From Bacteroidota bacterium (lineage in GTDB: Bacteria > Bacteroidota > Kryptoniia > Kryptoniales > JAKASW01), in NCBI GenBank assembly GCA_021796055.1, contig JAJYOS010000118.1, positions 1 through 11,284 of the forward strand: a stretch of DNA of 11,284 nt, read 5' to 3'. Position numbers and translations under genes: made by a program. Below, piece after piece: positions 7,232-11,284 of this stretch; the first letter of the stretch is position 1, and each line of letters begins with the position of its first letter. The notes under the pieces were generated by a model. The model was not told the origin of the DNA. It searched no databases and saw only the letters and a program-made list of their open reading frames with translations.

Positions 7232-7519
7232 TAGGGCCAATTCGATGAACAAAATGTTAAGACCAAATTTCGGAATACTCTGATCTGAATGCCGCCCCTT
7301 TCCAGATAATACAGGGGCCAAAGTCACGATCTCAAAGCTGAAACAGTCCGGCATTCTGGCTGTCATATGTCAAGATGGATACGCACCGCCTGACACTGAA
7401 CGACGTCAACCGCAAGCCAGTTGCGCGGCCCGCTAAGAAAAAAATGGAGTAATTCTCTCGTCCACGGCGGCAGCCACTTAAGCCACCCCAGCAGGTTGGT
7501 AATGGTACAAGCGGAACTT

Positions 7520-7575
7520 GCGCGCTAAAACTTTGGTTCTATTCTTTAATGGAGGAGATCTAGAGCGCGCTTTTT
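7520..7575 (+). terminator. weak terminator-like inverted repeat
   Basis: A perfect 7-bp GC-rich inverted repeat, GCGCGCT (7520-7526) and AGCGCGC (7564-7570), is followed directly by TTTTT (7571-7575). The 37-base loop is much larger than usual for an intrinsic terminator and it lies almost 300 bases past the kinase stop, so this is a low-confidence call. Confidence 0.2.
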
Positions 7576-7860
7576 ACTGCCTACCTATGAATATCATCTT
7601 TTCAGGTGACTCGGCGACAATGGGTGAACTGAAACGATAGCGGTTAATCCTAATGGTCAATCTTGATTATCCTCCCCGGTGTTTGATCTTCTCACTAAAT
7701 ATCCGTCAAAGTACACGAGGAGCGAAATTGAGAGGTGGATATCCCCAAATCTAGAAAGCTTCACTCTAATATCGCCTGCAACATCGGCTGCCCCAGACAT
7801 GGCGGTCCTGCTCTCGACAAGTTCATAAAAGACTCAGATGCGCGGAAACGCACCCACGCT

Positions 7861-7889
7861 TTTGCTGAAATTTCTTCGCTCCCTATAAC
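7861..7889 (+). promoter_or_regulatory. putative Bacteroidota-type promoter of the lipoprotein/T9SS pair
   Basis: TTTG (7861-7864) and TATAAC (7884-7889) are 19 bases apart, the spacing of the Bacteroidota -33 TTTG and -7 TAnnTTTG boxes, though the trailing TTTG of the -7 box is missing. TATAAC is also 5/6 to the sigma-70 -10 box. The predicted transcript start, near 7896, is about 50 bases before the lipoprotein ATG. Confidence 0.35.
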
Positions 7890-7944
7890 GCGAGTAATCC
7901 CCACAAGCCTTAATACAACCGATCATTGATTACAGGAAGCTAAA

Positions 7945-8475
7945 ATGACACTATTAACCATGACCGATATACCGACGGAGTATAACATATCAGTTCGCTC
8001 CATCTTCCGGCGTTCATCATCTATCATTCTACTTCTCTCTTTCATATTCCTGTTCTTCGGCTGTTCGGCGGGTAGCAGCGCGTCTAACAGTTTCCCGCAA
8101 AAAGTCGAAACAGTTCCGCCTGGTCACTGCAGGGTGCGGGCAGAAGTTGTAAGAATTGACCCGACTCTTCACGGACGATCCGAGAACGATCCATGTTCAA
8201 AAGCGCCCTGCGTTGCCTGGATTCTTGTCAAGAATGTCATTGCCCATGGCTCCGGGACAGATCAAATCGGAGCTGGAGATACACTTCAGGCAAGATTTGC
8301 GTTCACTCTTAGCCCTACCTCCAACGAAGAATTTCCAACATTGAAAAATCAACTTCCCGGACTTTCCGTAGGCTCAATTTTCGTGGCCGACGTCCAGCTC
8401 ACACCACCGCACCTGCATGCCGAGCATGCCAGTAAGCTTTACATGATTTATGGTTACCGAAAGCTGAAACGCTGA
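7945..8475 (+). CDS. Small envelope lipoprotein of unknown function
   Basis: A 176-residue protein with a clear lipoprotein signal: basic stretch RSIFRR (18-23), hydrophobic core IILLLSFIFLFF (27-38) and a lipobox ending at Cys40 (LFFGC). The n-region is long, so a start at Met6 (7960) is possible, but AGGA at 7934-7937 favours ATG 7945. The mature part (about 58-176) has a conserved-looking core: GHCRVRAEVVRIDP, then DPCSKAPC with Cys84 and Cys89, a strand-rich segment with AGDTLQARFAFTLSP (110-124), and LPGLSVGSIFVADV (137-150). The pattern suggests a small beta-barrel or OB-like fold and I believe similar uncharacterised proteins exist in related bacteria, but no function is known to me. 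Cys62, Cys84 and Cys89 could form a disulfide or bind metal. The T9SS propeller protein follows after 34 bases, probably on the same transcript, so a shared surface role is plausible (inference). Confidence 0.8.
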   Translation: MTLLTMTDIPTEYNISVRSIFRRSSSIILLLSFIFLFFGCSAGSSASNSFPQKVETVPPGHCRVRAEVVRIDPTLHGRSENDPCSKAPCVAWILVKNVIAHGSGTDQIGAGDTLQARFAFTLSPTSNEEFPTLKNQLPGLSVGSIFVADVQLTPPHLHAEHASKLYMIYGYRKLKR

Positions 8476-8509
8476 ATCACGATTATAAAATCCACTAGAA
8501 GGAGATCGG

Positions 8510-11269
8510 ATGCTTATGAAACAAATATACAGTATCGTTGTGACGGCGATATTATTGTCGTGCCAACTCTCATACGCGGGGAGCACAGTTTCGAACCGGC
8601 ATACCGCCAATCTGAGGGATGGTGAAAATTTATTGAGCCGTCAGAAATGGGAGTTCATGAGGTTGAGGAACCCGTACACGAATCAAATTCCTGCTAACAT
8701 TTCTGTACTTGAACGCAAGTACGCTGAAACTTTGCCGACAGACCGGACAGTTGGGCTATTCAAAGGAGAACGCCCTTTATCGGCAAGCGCATGGACGCTT
8801 CGCGGGCCCTATAACCAGGGAGGAAGATCGCGCGCAATCGCTGTCGACGTGAGCGACACCAACGTAATATTGGCAGGCGGTACGACAGGCGGCATGTGGC
8901 GCTCTACCGATGGCGGCAAGAGCTGGGTGAAAGTCACACAACCCACCGACAGTATTCAAACGGTAACATGTATCGCACAGGATACGAAGAAGGGAGATAC
9001 CAACACCTGGTACTATGGAACGGGCGAATATCAATCCAACCTATCGATGCCAGGCAATCAGACCGGAGGGGGCACAACCTTCCTCGGTGGAGGAATATAT
9101 AAATCCACCAATGATGGGATAACGTGGGGAAGAATTGCGTCGACCTACCCGACTTTCTCTTCCACGTTCACCAATCCTTTTCAGATTGTATGGAACGTCG
9201 TCGTCGACACTGCCAATACCACACAAAGTGTAGTTTACGCGGCAACCTACGCGGCCATATGGAGATCGACCGACGCCGGTTCGACATGGACCGCAGTACT
9301 CGGCGACTCAAATACGTCGATATATACCAACGTTGCGGTAACTTCTGCCGGCGACGTTTACGCGGCTCTCAGCAGTGACGGATCCACCAATGGGATTTGG
9401 CATTCCACTGATGGGATCAACTGGACGAATATCACTCCCTCAAATTTTCCGACAACATTTGGGCGGATAGTCATCGCGACCGCGCCGTCCAATCCCAACA
9501 TATTATATGTTCTTGCCAATACTCCGGGCTCAGGCGACCCTGGCGATCCGAGCAACGGCACCGATGACTACCACAGCCTTTACAAATACGACGCAGCTTC
9601 CGCACAGTGGACAAACCTGACGACTAGTCTTCCCACCTGGATAGGTAACGATGAAGGTTACTCGTCTCAGGATGGATACGACATGGTAATAAAAGTCAGT
9701 CCTGTCGATTCGAACTTCGTCATAATCGGAGGCACGAACCTCTACAGGACCACGGATGGATTTGCAACGCAGCTAGATTCGTCCGACTGGATCGGAGGTT
9801 ACGCCTTTACCAACGACAATTCCAGCTATCCGAATCAACATCCGGACGAACACGATCTGTATTTTCTCCCATCCAACCCTAGTGCGGTGTATTCAGCCAA
9901 TGACGGAGGATTGAGCTGCACGTCGGATATCGCGTCGCAATCGGTGTCATGGACCAGTCTGAACAATGGCTTCACGACAACCCAGTTCTATTCGGTCGCG
10001 CTCGATCATGCAACGGCAAATTCTCCGCTGATTGCTGGCGGCATGCAGGACAACGGAAATATGTTGGATAATACCTGGAACGCGGATGCGCCATGGTTAA
10101 ATCTTCCTTTCGGCGGCGACGGCGGAGTTGCGGCGATCGCGGACAGCGGCAACTATATCTACTTTTCAAATCAGAACGGCAACATTTTCGAGCTCAGGAT
10201 GTCCGACACGAGCTTCACGCAGTTCATACCTCAAGGCGCAGGCAACTACTTGTTTACAACACCTTACGTTCTCGATCCGACAAATTCAAATGTGATGTAC
10301 ATCGCCGCAGGGACACAAATATGGCGAGACAACGATATCCGCGCCATCCCGATGGATGACTTCTCTCCGGACTCCACGGGCTGGACCGATCTCACAAACA
10401 TAGATACGACCGGCCAGATAAGCGCGCTCGCTGTCTCCAATACCCCCGACCACGTGCTATACTACGGTACAGACGGAGGCTCCGTCTTCAGAGTGGACAG
10501 CGCCGAACAGGGAAACCCGACATCCACGAACATCACCTCCACGTCTTTCCCGCCCGGGTATGTCAGCAGCATCGCCATAGATCCCTCAAATTCCAACGAC
10601 GTGCTAGTGGACTTCTCCAACTACGGCGTCCTCGATATCTGGTATTCGACCAATGGAGGAAGTAGTTGGAGCGCAGTTTCCGGCAACCTGGCACAAAATC
10701 CAGATGGAAGCGGAAACGGCCCATCAGTGCGCTGCGTGAACATGCTCGACCTCAACGGAAGTAAAATATATTTCGCGGGCACGAGCACAGGGCTTTACGA
10801 GACGACACAATTAAATGGTATGTCGACCGTTTGGGTTCAGCAGGGCGCCGAAACTATCGGCATGGTTGACGTTGAGTCAGTCGCTACCAGGAATGTCGAC
10901 GGCACAGTTCTCGCCGGAACATTCGGCAATGGCGTCTACAGCTCGACCGTGACAGCTGTAACAGGCGTTAAACAAGAGAGAGGCGTTCCTTTTGCTTATT
11001 CGCTGTCCCAGAATTATCCAAACCCATTTAACCCGACGACCACGATACAGTATCAGCTGGCGGCAATTAGTCACGTAACCTTGAAAGTGTACGATGTACT
11101 CGGCCGTACAGTGGCAACTCTTGTGGATGGTGCGGAGAGCGCCGGAGTACACAAAGTAAACTTTAATGCTTCCAAGTACGCCAGCGGCGTCTATTTCTAC
11201 CGCATAGTTGCGGAAGGGAAGAACGGAAATAGGTTTGTAGCTATAAGGAAGCTCATGCTACTGAAGTGA
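8510..11269 (+). CDS. Secreted beta-propeller (BNR/sortilin-like) protein with T9SS type A sorting domain
   Basis: A 919-residue exported protein. Residues 1-23 form a Sec signal peptide with likely cleavage after SYA. From about 90 to 815 there are many Asp-box/BNR turns: STDGGKSW (132-139), STNDGITW (199-206), STDAGSTW (253-260), STDGINW (299-305) and STNGGSSW (713-720), plus degenerate ones. That length would suit two seven-bladed propellers, as in GH74-like and VPS10/sortilin-like proteins. An HPDEHD element (444-449) is followed by NDGG (464-467), and GGMQDNGN lies at 510-517. Residues about 830-919 are a T9SS type A sorting domain: NYPNPFNPTTTI (835-846), VYDVLGRTVATL (860-871), SGVYFYRI (892-899) and a basic-hydrophobic end. 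It is therefore probably sent across the outer membrane and released or anchored at the surface. No catalytic residues can be assigned; glycan binding or hydrolysis, or a structural role, are possible. AAGGAG at 8499-8504 supports ATG 8510; ATG 8516 is an alternative. Confidence 0.9.
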   Translation: MLMKQIYSIVVTAILLSCQLSYAGSTVSNRHTANLRDGENLLSRQKWEFMRLRNPYTNQIPANISVLERKYAETLPTDRTVGLFKGERPLSASAWTLRGPYNQGGRSRAIAVDVSDTNVILAGGTTGGMWRSTDGGKSWVKVTQPTDSIQTVTCIAQDTKKGDTNTWYYGTGEYQSNLSMPGNQTGGGTTFLGGGIYKSTNDGITWGRIASTYPTFSSTFTNPFQIVWNVVVDTANTTQSVVYAATYAAIWRSTDAGSTWTAVLGDSNTSIYTNVAVTSAGDVYAALSSDGSTNGIWHSTDGINWTNITPSNFPTTFGRIVIATAPSNPNILYVLANTPGSGDPGDPSNGTDDYHSLYKYDAASAQWTNLTTSLPTWIGNDEGYSSQDGYDMVIKVSPVDSNFVIIGGTNLYRTTDGFATQLDSSDWIGGYAFTNDNSSYPNQHPDEHDLYFLPSNPSAVYSANDGGLSCTSDIASQSVSWTSLNNGFTTTQFYSVALDHATANSPLIAGGMQDNGNMLDNTWNADAPWLNLPFGGDGGVAAIADSGNYIYFSNQNGNIFELRMSDTSFTQFIPQGAGNYLFTTPYVLDPTNSNVMYIAAGTQIWRDNDIRAIPMDDFSPDSTGWTDLTNIDTTGQISALAVSNTPDHVLYYGTDGGSVFRVDSAEQGNPTSTNITSTSFPPGYVSSIAIDPSNSNDVLVDFSNYGVLDIWYSTNGGSSWSAVSGNLAQNPDGSGNGPSVRCVNMLDLNGSKIYFAGTSTGLYETTQLNGMSTVWVQQGAETIGMVDVESVATRNVDGTVLAGTFGNGVYSSTVTAVTGVKQERGVPFAYSLSQNYPNPFNPTTTIQYQLAAISHVTLKVYDVLGRTVATLVDGAESAGVHKVNFNASKYASGVYFYRIVAEGKNGNRFVAIRKLMLLK

Positions 11270-11284
11270 CATTTGGACACTAAA

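Larger units (their letters stand above)
7232..7944. other. 713-base gap with no convincing gene
   Basis: Only short frames without supporting ribosome binding sites occur, for example a 25-codon frame at 7375-7452, a 17-codon frame beginning near 7607 and a GTG-started frame at 7735-7929; none is recognisable. Inverted repeats are GCCCCT/AGGGGC (7294-7299, 7313-7318), not followed by a T tract, and GCGCGCT/AGCGCGC (7520-7526, 7564-7570), followed by five T but with a 37-base loop. The end of the stretch contains a putative promoter. The region may hold decayed coding sequence or simply be a long spacer separating the kinase from the next transcription unit. Confidence 0.5.

Noticed and set aside
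7294..7318. GCCCCT/AGGGGC inverted repeat as kinase terminator
   Set aside because: 13-base loop and no T tract on either side.
7160..7366. 68-codon - strand frame across the kinase 3' end
   Set aside because: No recognisable features and it overlaps the kinase; could not be supported.
7375..7452. 25-codon frame with a Lys-rich end
   Set aside because: Looks slightly protein-like, but has no ribosome binding site and no family I recognise.
7735..7929. 64-codon GTG-started frame before the lipoprotein
   Set aside because: Poorly placed ribosome binding site, no recognisable motif, and the putative promoter of the next gene lies inside it.
8882..9300. Repeated Asp-box coding units as a DNA repeat or mobile element
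   Set aside because: The similarity is at the protein level (beta-propeller blades), not a nucleotide repeat array.

Overview
The window looks like a chromosomal piece from a Bacteroidota/Chlorobi-group bacterium, most likely the Ignavibacteria/Kryptonia side. The main reason is the large secreted protein at the right end, which carries a type IX secretion (T9SS) type A sorting domain with the NYPNPFNPTTTI element typical of that group. A large transmembrane Ser/Thr kinase with a TolB/FlgO-like domain and TPRs fits the same kind of organism. The phylum is inferred from these protein features; there is no rRNA or other marker here. All six convincing genes lie on the + strand. I see no tRNA, rRNA, CRISPR array, integrase or insertion sequence.

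Layout. 1-372 is non-coding. 373-1614 is glgC (ADP-glucose synthesis for glycogen). After a 233-base gap with a plausible promoter comes an apparent two-gene operon: a metallo-beta-lactamase-fold hydrolase (1848-2744) and an AMP-forming acyl-CoA synthetase (2808-4484). A 332-base non-coding stretch (4485-4816) contains the best promoter in the window and a long leader with an unusual alternating inverted-repeat array. It precedes a membrane-spanning Ser/Thr kinase of 804 residues (4817-7231). A 713-base gap (7232-7944) holds no convincing gene. It is followed by a small lipoprotein (7945-8475) and, 34 bases later, a 919-residue secreted beta-propeller protein with a T9SS tail (8510-11269), probably co-transcribed.

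How the parts may work together. GlgC feeds carbon storage. The hydrolase and ligase could act on one acyl-CoA pool, the ligase charging an acid with CoA and the hydrolase acting on a thioester or ester; this rests on adjacency only. The kinase would have its catalytic domain in the cytoplasm and its TolB-like and TPR parts outside the inner membrane, so it could turn an envelope signal into phosphorylation. The lipoprotein and the T9SS protein form an envelope/cell-surface pair of unknown job.

The most interesting non-coding signal is the kinase leader. The heptamer ATTCTGT occurs three times at exact 19-base steps in alternating orientation, so the middle copy could pair with either neighbour. 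A perfect 10-base palindrome abuts the third copy and a small hairpin covers part of the ribosome binding site. This could be a bistable RNA switch or a multi-site operator.
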